A stretch of 64,000 nt of DNA from Pseudobdellovibrionaceae bacterium (GTDB lineage Bacteria; Bdellovibrionota; Bdellovibrionia; Bdellovibrionales; UBA1609). Below the pieces are notes generated by a model. The model searched no databases. It was not told the origin of the DNA and saw nothing but the letters and a program-made list of their open reading frames with translations. The stretch lies in contig CP060220.1 in the NCBI GenBank assembly GCA_023898385.1, forward strand, positions 2,666,001 through 2,730,000, in the 5' to 3' direction. A program made the translations under genes and the position numbers. This document shows, piece after piece, positions 32,971 to 41,455 of this stretch (the first letter of the stretch is position 1; every line of letters begins with the position of its first letter).

Positions 32971-34128
32971 ATGACTGATAGGGACAATCAAAGTTTAGGA
33001 TTTGAGACCCGGGCCATTCATGCCGGTCAAAAACCAGATCCCACAACCGGCGCCATTATGACTCCCATTTATTTATCAAGCACATTTGTGCAGGAGTCAC
33101 CCGGCCATCATACAGGATTTGAATACAGCCGCACCGGAAATCCCACTCGCACCGCTTATGAAGCATGTATTGCAAGCCTTGAAGGTGGACGATTTGGGTT
33201 TGCATTCGCTTCAGGTTGTGCCGCTTCAACAACAGTGATGCATATTCTTAAGGCCGGCGACCACGTGGTGGCCTGTGACGACATATATGGGGGAAGCTTT
33301 CGGCTTTTTGATAAAATCATTCGAAACAACGGCATCGATTTTAGTTTTGTGGACCTCACCGATGTAAACCAATTTGCCGCAGCCATTAAGCCTGAGACTC
33401 GTCTGGTTTGGATCGAGTCGCCGACAAATCCCATGTTAAAACTCATGGACATCAAAAAATTGTCGGAGATGGCGCACAAACACAATATTTTGGTGGCTGT
33501 TGATAATACATTTATGAGCCCCTATTTTCAAAAACCATTGAGCCTTGGGGCCGATATAGTGGTTCACTCGGCGACAAAGTTTATTAATGGACACAGCGAT
33601 ATAGTAGGCGGCGTGATTGTGACCGATCGTGATGATCTGGCCGAGAAAATCGCCTTTTTGAGTAATTCTATGGGACCGGTAGCGGCGACATTTGATTCTT
33701 ATATGTGTTTGCGAAGTTTGAAAACTTTGGCTGTGCGGATGCGAGCGCATCAAGAAAATGCCATAGCCATAGCCCAATTTTTAGAGGGCCATCCCAAAAT
33801 AGAAAAAGTCATTTACCCAGGACTGGCCAGTCATCCCCAACATGGTTTAGCTAAAGAGCAGATGTCAGGTTATGGGGGCATGATCAGTGCCTATTTAAAG
33901 GGAGGATTGTCAGAGGCACGAGCCTTTTTGGAAAAGGTAAAAATCTTCAGCTTGGCGGAGAGTTTAGGCGGAGTGGAGTCCCTTGTGGAGCACCCTGCGA
34001 TTATGACCCACGCCAGTGTGCCCGCAGAAACTCGACGGGCCCTGGGCATTGCCGACAACTTTGTGCGATTGAGTGTGGGTATTGAGACCCAGGATGACCT
34101 GATAAAGGATCTTGAACAGGCACTATGA
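32971..34128 (+). CDS. Cystathionine gamma-lyase/synthase family PLP enzyme
   Basis: The 385-residue product is a Cys/Met-metabolism PLP enzyme: EYSRTGNPTRTAYE near the start, VAVDNTFMSPYFQKPL, and the PLP Lys in HSATKFINGHSD. The C-terminal SLGGVESLVEHPAIMTHAS and LSVGIE motifs are normal. The family includes cystathionine gamma-synthase and gamma-lyase and O-acetylhomoserine sulfhydrylase; sequence alone does not decide among these. A direct Cys/Met gene neighbour is lacking. Confidence 0.93.
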   Translation: MTDRDNQSLGFETRAIHAGQKPDPTTGAIMTPIYLSSTFVQESPGHHTGFEYSRTGNPTRTAYEACIASLEGGRFGFAFASGCAASTTVMHILKAGDHVVACDDIYGGSFRLFDKIIRNNGIDFSFVDLTDVNQFAAAIKPETRLVWIESPTNPMLKLMDIKKLSEMAHKHNILVAVDNTFMSPYFQKPLSLGADIVVHSATKFINGHSDIVGGVIVTDRDDLAEKIAFLSNSMGPVAATFDSYMCLRSLKTLAVRMRAHQENAIAIAQFLEGHPKIEKVIYPGLASHPQHGLAKEQMSGYGGMISAYLKGGLSEARAFLEKVKIFSLAESLGGVESLVEHPAIMTHASVPAETRRALGIADNFVRLSVGIETQDDLIKDLEQAL

Positions 34129-34202
34129 CGCAGCTACTAAATGGCTATAAATTGACTTTTTAGCCAACGAGCGGGTAGAGATAGGCCTTTGCGAAAATTT
34201 AT

Positions 34203-34278
<76 letters not shown>

Positions 34279-34283
34279 AAAAT

Positions 34284-34313
34284 AAAAAAGCCCGAGTGGG
34301 CTTTTTTTATTTT
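34284..34313 (+). terminator. Rho-independent terminator of tRNA-Phe
   Basis: The stem AAAAGCCC-GAGT-GGGCTTTT is followed by a T-rich run. It begins 6 bp after the tRNA CCA end. Confidence 0.92.
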
Positions 34314-34431
34314 TGATGGTTTGGCCGAAGCCAAACCATGATGGTCTCCGACCTTCTCCTCGCTTTGCTCGTCGTGCGGTCTCGACCACAAGCTGCATCA
34401 AAATGCTTTGCATTTTGCCGCAGTCTTGAAA

Positions 34432-34454
34432 GGTTCAATTCCGTCCCGAGCCAC
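34432..34454 (+). repeat. 23-bp direct repeat, detached tRNA-Phe 3' fragment
   Basis: It is an exact second copy of the T arm and acceptor end of tRNA-Phe, without the rest of the tRNA. The flanks differ outside the repeat (AAA before; TCG after). Confidence 0.9.
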
Positions 34455-34494
34455 TCGTGATCTTTATACAGTACATTTTTTTGTTTGGGTCACT

Positions 34495-34526
34495 CAAAAA
34501 GCCCTTTGGGCTTTTTTTGTTTTTTT
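34495..34526 (+). terminator. Rho-independent terminator
   Basis: The stem AAAAAGCCC-TTT-GGGCTTTTT is followed by TT and a T run. It lies inside the longest reading frame of the dus gene, which argues for the shorter start at 34625. Confidence 0.9.
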
Positions 34527-34624
34527 GGATTGAGTTTATTCCCTTTCATTTAACTTATGCCACTAGTGCGATGACGACCCCGGGGTTGAATTCTTGCGCA
34601 AAGTGTCGTAGTTGTTTCAGCCTT

Positions 34625-35635
34625 ATGGATTTATTGGCTGAAGTTCGACGTAATCCTTTCTTGTTGGCTCCTATGGCTGGAATTACCGACTGTGCCTTTC
34701 GCAGTTTTATGCGGGAGATGGGCTGTGGTGCGGTGGTGACGGAGTTGGTGTCGGCAACGGGGTTGCAGTTTAACTCTGAGAAAACTCGAAAGCTGATGGC
34801 GTTTGCTGAAGACCAGCACCCCGTGGGGGTTCAGATTTTTGGTGATGATCCTTCTCACTTGGCAGAAGCCGCCATTCAGGTGGAGGCCGCCGGTGCTGAT
34901 TTTGTGGATCTTAATTTTGGTTGCCCGGTTCCGAAAGTGGTGAAGAAGGGGGCTGGGGCTGCCACGTTAAAAGATCTCGTTCATATGCGAGAAATTCTTC
35001 GCGCTATTAAAAAGTCAGTATCCATTCCTGTCACCATTAAGATTCGCACTGGTTGGGATGAAAAAAGCAAAAATGCAATCGATGTGGCTCAGCTGGCTTT
35101 TGATGAAGGTATAACCTGGGTGGCAATTCATGGGCGGACGCGAGCAGCCGGTTACTCTGGGTTAGCTGATTGGGATTATATTTCAGAGGTAAAGGCAAAA
35201 AGCCCCCTTCCCATTATAGGAAACGGCGATATTCGGTCTGCCGAGCAGGCCTTAGAAAGATTAAATCAATCGGGGTGTGATGGCGTGATGATCGGGCGGG
35301 GTTGTCTAAAAAATCCGTGGGTCTTTAGAGAGGCTATGGACCTTTATCAAGAACGACCCAGTCAGTACGAGCGAGACTTTACTTGGCTTTTCGGCACTCT
35401 TCACCAGCAATTGTTGAAATACGCTGATGACCGCATTGTGCCACTGCAAATTAAAAAGTTAGCGGCTTGGTATTCTGCTGGCTATCCTGCATCTGCGCAG
35501 TTCCGAAAAGAGATTTTTCAGCAGAAGGATCAAAGTTCAGTTTTTTCTATGGTGACTGACTATTTTTCCACAATTGCACATCTTCCCGCACCCGACACAA
35601 GTGGTGAAGCGTTTTTAATGGGTGGACACGGCTGA
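34625..35635 (+). CDS. tRNA-dihydrouridine synthase (Dus family)
   Basis: The frame is open from 34457, but a terminator lies in that stretch, so the ATG at 34625 is preferred (336 residues, beginning MDLLAEVRRNPFLLAPMAG). It has the FMN barrel motifs LAPMAGITDCAFR, LNFGCPVPKVVKKGAGAAT with the active Cys, TIKIRTGWDE, IHGRTRAAGYSG and IGNGDI. It reduces uridine to dihydrouridine in tRNA, DusB-like by length. No good ribosome site is visible at either start. Confidence 0.9.
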   Translation: MDLLAEVRRNPFLLAPMAGITDCAFRSFMREMGCGAVVTELVSATGLQFNSEKTRKLMAFAEDQHPVGVQIFGDDPSHLAEAAIQVEAAGADFVDLNFGCPVPKVVKKGAGAATLKDLVHMREILRAIKKSVSIPVTIKIRTGWDEKSKNAIDVAQLAFDEGITWVAIHGRTRAAGYSGLADWDYISEVKAKSPLPIIGNGDIRSAEQALERLNQSGCDGVMIGRGCLKNPWVFREAMDLYQERPSQYERDFTWLFGTLHQQLLKYADDRIVPLQIKKLAAWYSAGYPASAQFRKEIFQQKDQSSVFSMVTDYFSTIAHLPAPDTSGEAFLMGGHG

Positions 35636-35658
35636 TTCTACAGGCGTAACCTATCATC

Positions 35659-36573
35659 ATGAAAAATGTGATTGAGGCAAAGAATCTCACCAAATCTTTT
35701 GGACCCCATCGAGCCGTAAATGGTCTCAATTTAGAAATCCGAGAAGGTGAATGCTTTGGGTTGCTGGGGCCAAATGGTGCAGGAAAATCCTCAGCTATGC
35801 GGATGTTCTATTGCGTGTCGCCGATTACATCGGGAGAGCTTTACGTTCTGGGTTTGGACGTAAAAAGAACTCCAAAAAAAATCAAATCGTCTATCGGAGT
35901 AGTGCCACAAGAAGATGGGCTCGATCCCGATTTTAGCGTTTTAGATAATCTCCTCGTATTTTCTAGATATTTGGGGCTCGATCCGAAAAAAGCAAGAGTC
36001 AGAGCCAACGAACTACTGAGGCTCATGCACCTAGAAGACTATGCAGATCATCCTGTGGATCACCTCAGTGGAGGAATGCGCCGCAGGCTAACCATCGCAA
36101 GGGCGCTTCTGAATGAACCAAAGATGTTGTTTTTGGATGAGCCCACAACAGGGCTCGATCCTCAGGCACGCTACTGGATCTGGGAGTTTTTAAAGGATCT
36201 TCGTTCAAAGGGCACAAGCGTCCTCTTGACGACCCACTATATGGAAGAGGCAGAAACTCTTTGCGACCGCCTGGTGATTATGGACAAAGGCCGAGTGTTA
36301 GCGCAGGGGACGCCCCGGGATCTCATATTGGAACTTGTTGGCCACGAAGTGATTGAGTTTGAAATTCCCATAGTAGATCAAAATTACTATTTAAGTCAGC
36401 TCAAGGATAAATTCGCCTATCAGATATTAAATCAACGAGTGCGACTCTTTGTAAAAGGGGCAAAAGACAAACAAATGGCCCTTACAATTATCAATAGTGA
36501 TAAGATTATTATTCGAAAATCTACTTTAGATGATGTGTTTTTAAAGCTAGCTGGACATGAACTCCGCAACTAG
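35659..36573 (+). CDS. ABC-2 type exporter ATPase (NodI/CcmA-like)
   Basis: The 304-residue product has Walker A GPNGAGKSSA, signature LSGGMRRRLTIA, Walker B MLFLDEPTTGLD and switch His (LLTTHYMEEAE). The C-terminal ~70 residues resemble the NodI/DrrA tail. With the next gene it forms an exporter. The substrate is unknown; this class moves lipids, polysaccharides or drugs. Confidence 0.92.
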   Translation: MKNVIEAKNLTKSFGPHRAVNGLNLEIREGECFGLLGPNGAGKSSAMRMFYCVSPITSGELYVLGLDVKRTPKKIKSSIGVVPQEDGLDPDFSVLDNLLVFSRYLGLDPKKARVRANELLRLMHLEDYADHPVDHLSGGMRRRLTIARALLNEPKMLFLDEPTTGLDPQARYWIWEFLKDLRSKGTSVLLTTHYMEEAETLCDRLVIMDKGRVLAQGTPRDLILELVGHEVIEFEIPIVDQNYYLSQLKDKFAYQILNQRVRLFVKGAKDKQMALTIINSDKIIIRKSTLDDVFLKLAGHELRN

Positions 36574-36582
36574 GAAAACGAA

Positions 36583-37392
36583 ATGGTCTTAAAGAAAACT
36601 TTTCCTATCGTGTTTGATTTATTCACCTTTCCCGACTGGGGACGGGGAGTATTAAGCGTTTGGTGGAGAAATTTTCTCTATTTTCGGTATACTCTTTTAG
36701 TTTCTTTCTTTTGGATCATTATAGAACCTGTTCTTTATTTGGGCGCAATCGGCTACGGCATTGGCGTAATGGTGGAACGAGTAGACGGAATGCCTTATCT
36801 GCAGTTTTATGCACCAGCATTGATGGCTATTACGGGAATGTTTGTGGCTTATTTTGAAGGGACCTATGGAAGCTTTACTAAGCTAACGAGACAAAATACC
36901 TATGGTACGATTCTGCTTACGCCCATATCAGCACAAGAAATCGCATTGGGTGAAATACTGTGGGCCGCAAGTAAAGGATTTTTCAGCGTGATAGGAGTGA
37001 CGCTTGTGATGGCTGCCATTGGACTTATAAAAACCTGGATGGTGATTCCGGCTCTGGCGATCAATGCCCTCGTCTGCTGGCTGTTTGGTGCATTTGGGGT
37101 ACTAATGGCAGCGTACGCGAAAACCTATGATAGCTTTATTTATTCTCAGTCGGCAGCGATTGTACCCATGGCCTTATTCAGTGGCACCTACTTTCCACTC
37201 ACTCAATTGCCCGTGGTGGCACAAAAAGCGGCCCTACTGTTGCCTCTCACACATGGGGTGGCGGCAAGTCGAGCCTTGATGTCAGGGGTGCCCACTCCAT
37301 CGGTGGCGTTGAACGCGGCTGTGCTGATTACACTTACAGTTCTTGTTACAAATTGGGCTGTGGCACAAATGCAGCGGCGAATTGTATCGTAA
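36583..37392 (+). CDS. ABC-2 type exporter permease (NodJ-like)
   Basis: The 269-residue product has six membrane segments and the ABC2 permease look of NodJ/DrrB (QFYAPALMAITGMFVAYFEGTYGSFTKL; SGTYFPLTQLP). It begins 9 bp after the ATPase. The two genes are a complete exporter; a convergent epimerase gene lies 4 bp beyond it. Confidence 0.92.
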   Translation: MVLKKTFPIVFDLFTFPDWGRGVLSVWWRNFLYFRYTLLVSFFWIIIEPVLYLGAIGYGIGVMVERVDGMPYLQFYAPALMAITGMFVAYFEGTYGSFTKLTRQNTYGTILLTPISAQEIALGEILWAASKGFFSVIGVTLVMAAIGLIKTWMVIPALAINALVCWLFGAFGVLMAAYAKTYDSFIYSQSAAIVPMALFSGTYFPLTQLPVVAQKAALLLPLTHGVAASRALMSGVPTPSVALNAAVLITLTVLVTNWAVAQMQRRIVS

Positions 37393-37396
37393 CAAA

Positions 37397-38395
37397 TTAG
37401 CCATTCGATGAATTGAGAAGGCCGTTATTTTTCATCCAATCCACACTTTGTTTGATTGCATAGGCTGCCGGCTTGGGGTTAAATCCCAACTCGGCTTTAG
37501 CTTTACTGGCGTCAAACCAATGATACAGTGTGGAGGCCCAGGCATTTTCAGAGTTGATTGGCCCCTTTTTGTCCTTTTTTTCTAAATAGTCCCCATAGCG
37601 TCCTATGGCATGCACCAGCCAACCAGGTAGTTTAATTCGCGGCGGAGCCACCCCGGCTTCATGAGCTATGAGTCGAAAGACATCTTTAATAAGTAGGTTT
37701 TCGCCAGCCAAGATGTACCGTTCACCACTTCTGCCGAGATCTATTGAAGCTACAATGGCGTCAACAACATCTTCAACAGAGATGACGTTGACACCTCCAG
37801 GAGGATAAAATGGGAATTTCCCCTGAGCGACTTTGACTTGCACCTTGCGGCTGCCCTTTTTGGCATCTCCGGGTCCATAAATTGTTGAGGGGTTTAGGGC
37901 CACAGCCTGAATTCGATTTTTTCTCGCGGCCTCAAGAACAATCTCTTCAGCCTTTCTTTTTGTTTCAAAATAACCAAGATCAAGATGGCTTAAGTTATAA
38001 TCAGAATTTTCATCGAGGGGAGCCTTTCCATCAAAGCTTGCACCCACAGCCACAACTGAACTTAAGTAAACAAGTTTTTTGACTCCATGTTTAGCACATG
38101 ATTCCACAATATTATTTGTTCCCACTACATTTGCCAAAATCATGGCGGGCCTCATTGCGCGGGAGTAACCAACCAATCCTGCTAAATGGAAAACAAGATC
38201 TTGATTGGTCACAGCTTGGTCGACAGCTCCAGAATCAGATACGTCTCCAAGGGTGTGTTCAACCCGGAGGTTTTTTATTTCATCAAGATCACTGCGCTCT
38301 CGACGTAAGACTCGAACTTCATGACCTTCGTCCAGAAGTCTGCGAGTCAGCCACGATCCAACAAAACCCGTCGCTCCAGTGACTAACACTTTCAT
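37397..38395 (-). CDS. NAD(P)-dependent sugar epimerase / dihydroflavonol-reductase-like SDR
   Basis: The 332-residue product is an extended SDR: NAD-binding GATGFVGSWLTRRLL, then FHLAGLVG and a catalytic Tyr/Lys pair in YFETKRKAEEI. HpnA-like and DFR-like enzymes reduce or epimerise carbonyl groups of sugars, lipids or polyketides. The substrate cannot be told. It is convergent with the exporter, on its own. Confidence 0.88.
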   Translation of the reverse strand: MKVLVTGATGFVGSWLTRRLLDEGHEVRVLRRERSDLDEIKNLRVEHTLGDVSDSGAVDQAVTNQDLVFHLAGLVGYSRAMRPAMILANVVGTNNIVESCAKHGVKKLVYLSSVVAVGASFDGKAPLDENSDYNLSHLDLGYFETKRKAEEIVLEAARKNRIQAVALNPSTIYGPGDAKKGSRKVQVKVAQGKFPFYPPGGVNVISVEDVVDAIVASIDLGRSGERYILAGENLLIKDVFRLIAHEAGVAPPRIKLPGWLVHAIGRYGDYLEKKDKKGPINSENAWASTLYHWFDASKAKAELGFNPKPAAYAIKQSVDWMKNNGLLNSSNG

Positions 38396-38502
38396 GGTCT
38401 AATTCCTTGGTTATTTGCGAAATCACTTCACATCTGCAGTTCAGTTGATAACATTTATTAATAGAAGTCGGAACGAAATTCATTCAGACCAAGAGGACCA
38501 AT

Positions 38503-38970
38503 ATGAGCACCAAAAAGATGCTACAAAACTTGTATCTATTCAAGGGGTTAGGCGAAGACCAGATGCAAAAGATTGATTCGATCGCCAACCTTGAAACTTT
38601 TGTTCCTGGTGACGATATTTTTGGACAAGGTGATCCCGCCACGGCTCTATATATGATTCAATTTGGAAGTGTTCGAATTCTTCAAAAAACTGCAGGTGGT
38701 GACAGTATCGAAGTGGCCTCGCTAGGTACCGGGTCTCATTTTGGCGAAATGGCGTTTCTTGACGGTGAGCCGCGATCAGCTTCGGCCACGCCCATTGAAA
38801 AATCAGATATCGTGGTTTTAGACTATGCCAAGCTTGATGAAGTATTGAGCGACGACTTTTCTATTGCTGTTCATTTTTATAAACAACTAGCCCACTTCTT
38901 GGCTGGTCGTTTAAGGATCACAACTAACGATTTGAGTTTTGCTAGAAGTCAAAACCTAAGTCACTTCTAG
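38503..38970 (+). CDS. Cyclic nucleotide-binding domain protein
   Basis: The 155-residue product is a single cNMP domain: LYLFKGLGEDQM at the start, GDPATALYMIQFGSV, and the phosphate-binding cassette FGEMAFLDGEPRSASA. No DNA-binding domain follows, only a short helical tail (~130-155). It sits 14 bp before motA, so it is likely co-transcribed. It would sense cAMP or cGMP and act by protein contact. Confidence 0.9.
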   Translation: MSTKKMLQNLYLFKGLGEDQMQKIDSIANLETFVPGDDIFGQGDPATALYMIQFGSVRILQKTAGGDSIEVASLGTGSHFGEMAFLDGEPRSASATPIEKSDIVVLDYAKLDEVLSDDFSIAVHFYKQLAHFLAGRLRITTNDLSFARSQNLSHF

Positions 38971-38984
38971 TCAACGGGTAGCCC

Positions 38985-39755
38985 ATGGATATTTCAAGCT
39001 TCCTTGGTATCGCAGTCGCCCTTTTCGGAATAGTGGTGGGTAATGCCATAGAGGGGGGTCACTTTGGTTCCCTTATTCAATTTACTGCGTTTATTATTGT
39101 ATTTGGTGGCACTCTAGGTGCCACTATGTTGGCCAACAGGGCGAGTGACCTAAAGCTAGGTTTGAAGCTCCTTGGCTGGGGATTTCGCGCTGATAACGAT
39201 GAACTTCGCACAAGGGTGGCTGGTGAAATCGTTGATGTGGCAAACTTCGTTCGAAAAGAATCAATGCTGGCAGCCGAAGGGCGTGTGGGGAGCCTCACAC
39301 ATCCCTTCATGAGAAAAGTATTTAAACTGATGGTTGATGGGACAGAAGCGAATACCTTGCGTGATATTTTTGAAAAAGAAATGGAAACAGAAGAAGATCA
39401 GTGGATAGCTGGTGCAAAAGTTTGGATGGATGCCGGTGGGTATGCGCCAACCATAGGTATTCTTGGAGCCGTTTTAGGGTTGATTCATGTCATGGGTAAT
39501 CTGACAAATACGTCAGAACTTGGTAAAGGAATTGCAGTTGCATTTGTAGCGACAATTTATGGGGTTGGATCTGCGAATTTACTATTTTTACCCATTGCCA
39601 ATAAAATACAAAGAAAAGCCAAGGCTGAAACTCGCACCAAAGAAATGATCTTAGAAGGAGCTATCTCCATAGTTTCCGGTATGCACCCTCGCTTGATTCA
39701 AGAAAAAATGGATGGATTTCTTGAGACAGCAAGTCGATTGCCTTTGGTGAGATAA
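38985..39755 (+). CDS. motA: Flagellar motor protein MotA
   Basis: The 256-residue product has four membrane helices and the usual MotA stator layout with charged cytoplasmic loop (DNDELRTRVAGEIVD). GYAPTIGILGAVLGLIHVM contains the conserved Pro before the third/fourth helices. With MotB it forms the proton/sodium stator. The cNMP gene upstream suggests an accessory control of this copy. Confidence 0.95.
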   Translation: MDISSFLGIAVALFGIVVGNAIEGGHFGSLIQFTAFIIVFGGTLGATMLANRASDLKLGLKLLGWGFRADNDELRTRVAGEIVDVANFVRKESMLAAEGRVGSLTHPFMRKVFKLMVDGTEANTLRDIFEKEMETEEDQWIAGAKVWMDAGGYAPTIGILGAVLGLIHVMGNLTNTSELGKGIAVAFVATIYGVGSANLLFLPIANKIQRKAKAETRTKEMILEGAISIVSGMHPRLIQEKMDGFLETASRLPLVR

Positions 39756-39759
39756 AAAA

Positions 39760-40509
39760 ATGGCACGTCGTCGAAAAAAAACCGAAGACCACGAGAATCA
39801 TGAGCGTTGGCTCGTATCATATGCCGATTTCATAACCTTGTTATTTGCGTTTTTCGTCGTGATGTATGCCATTTCTAGTCACGACTTGAAAAAGGCCGAG
39901 AGTTTTGAGCAATCTATTCGTGAACATCTGACAAAGTTTGGTGGTGGCCAGGGCAAAGCCGGAGGGTTAAATCGTTCCACAAAAGAAAGTTCTCCAGTTG
40001 AGCCACCCATTCCCCAACATCAAACACCGGGTGATATGCAGAAGGTGCAATTCAAAGTGGAGACCTACCTTGAAGAAAATATGTCGCCTGATGAGCTAGA
40101 GCGTGTCGTTAAGGACATTCGCTCAGACAACCTGGGTGTGCGCATATCCGTAGCAGCGGATGAAATTTTTCCTCAGGGCTCATACCGATTCAAATCGGAT
40201 GCTGTTTCTACTTTGAACAAAATTGGCCGTCTGCTACACGATGCCGGCAAAAAAGTCATTGTTGAGGGTCACACAGACCTTATTGGTAAAAACAAAGATC
40301 TTATTCCAACGCCTTGGGAGTTATCGTCAATGCAGGCCACAACCGTTGCAAGATTTCTAATTAAGTTCCATGATATCAGTGGAAAAATGGTTTCTGCTGT
40401 GGCGTACGGCGATGAGCGGCCCCTTTTTCCGGATTCTGAAAATGAGGCCTATAGAGCTCGAAATCGGCGAATAGACTTTCTCGTGGTGACGGAGAGCTCA
40501 CCACTCTAA
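39760..40509 (+). CDS. motB: Flagellar motor protein MotB
   Basis: The 249-residue product has the single MotB helix with the key Asp in SYADFITLLFAFFVVMYA, then an OmpA-like peptidoglycan-binding domain (VIVEGHTD; RARNRRIDFLV). It anchors the stator to the cell wall and carries the proton path. It begins 4 bp after motA. Confidence 0.95.
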   Translation: MARRRKKTEDHENHERWLVSYADFITLLFAFFVVMYAISSHDLKKAESFEQSIREHLTKFGGGQGKAGGLNRSTKESSPVEPPIPQHQTPGDMQKVQFKVETYLEENMSPDELERVVKDIRSDNLGVRISVAADEIFPQGSYRFKSDAVSTLNKIGRLLHDAGKKVIVEGHTDLIGKNKDLIPTPWELSSMQATTVARFLIKFHDISGKMVSAVAYGDERPLFPDSENEAYRARNRRIDFLVVTESSPL

Positions 40510-40516
40510 GTCATAT

Positions 40517-41266
40517 CTATTCGCGGATTATAGTGACTGATTTAATGACAACGTCTTCAGCGGGCTTGTCATTAATTCCTGTTTTCACAGAACCAATCTT
40601 TTTAACCACATCCATTCCCTCAACAATTTCGCCAAAAATGGAATAACCGGCTTTTGGCCTTTGTGCATCCAAGTGGGGGACGGCGCCTAAAGTAATAAAG
40701 AACTGGCTGCCATTCGTATTTGGTCCTCGATTGGCCATCGACAAAATGCCTTCTTTGTCATGCCGAAGGTTTGGGTGAAACTCGTCTTCAAAAGTATATC
40801 CCGGTCCGCCACGTCCTGTACCCATTGGGCATCCACCTTGGATCATAAAGCCATCAATAATTCGGTGGAACGTGAGGCCGTCATAGAATCGACGCTTTGT
40901 TGGTTTGTTGGTTTCAGGATCAGTAAACTCTTTTGTTCCTTCAGCTAATCCGACAAAGTTATCAACGGTTTTTGGGGCGCGTTTAAAATGAAGGCGGGCT
41001 TTAAATTGGCCCATACTGGTATCAAACAATGCAAACATACGCTTGGTCCTTTGTGTTTTCTGAGTTTTTTGTACAATTTTTGGAGAAGTTTTCTTGCTAG
41101 AATCTGTTTCGCCGGCGGCTTCTGATTTGGTGGAGGGCTCTGCAACCACGGGCGAAGTCTCTGGTTGAGTGAGCTTGCCTTCTTGTGCTCTTGCAAAACT
41201 AAACATCAAAAAAGCACTTAAATAAATAATCAGGGCCAGTCCCCATGGGTTCTTGCGGGAAAACAT
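40517..41266 (-). CDS. Exported cyclophilin-type peptidyl-prolyl isomerase
   Basis: The 249-residue product has an N-terminal membrane/signal segment (~10-27), a low-complexity Ser/Thr/Lys linker, and a cyclophilin domain (~75-249). FHRIIDGFMIQGG, GSQFFITLGAVPHLD and the NRGPNTNGSQFFI box are present. It should speed proline isomerisation in the periplasm. It is convergent with motB and separate from glnE. Confidence 0.93.
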   Translation of the reverse strand: MFSRKNPWGLALIIYLSAFLMFSFARAQEGKLTQPETSPVVAEPSTKSEAAGETDSSKKTSPKIVQKTQKTQRTKRMFALFDTSMGQFKARLHFKRAPKTVDNFVGLAEGTKEFTDPETNKPTKRRFYDGLTFHRIIDGFMIQGGCPMGTGRGGPGYTFEDEFHPNLRHDKEGILSMANRGPNTNGSQFFITLGAVPHLDAQRPKAGYSIFGEIVEGMDVVKKIGSVKTGINDKPAEDVVIKSVTIIRE

Positions 41267-41455
41267 AGTTTTATCTCCTTAGAAGTCGTGCTGAGATAGC
41301 AAAAGTATCGAGGTCTCCACCTGGGGTCAAGAAAGGGACGGAGGGGATCAAAAAAAGTGGTATGACAGTCTTGAGGGAGACCCAGCCATTATACCGCCTT
41401 GCATCGAATGATTGGCCAAAACGGCTGCAAAATCAGTGGGGTTCCTGAGCTGTGA

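Larger units (their letters stand above)
34314..34624. other. Non-coding stretch with small hairpins, the tRNA-Phe fragment and a second terminator
   Basis: Between the tRNA terminator and the dus start there is no supported gene. The segment holds ATGGTTTGGC-CGAA-GCCAAACCAT (10-bp stem), a nested stem around AAAATGC-TTT-GCATTTT, the tRNA 3' fragment at 34432-34454, and a second terminator. The stretch 34279-34431 between the two repeat copies looks like a 150-bp insert. Confidence 0.65.
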
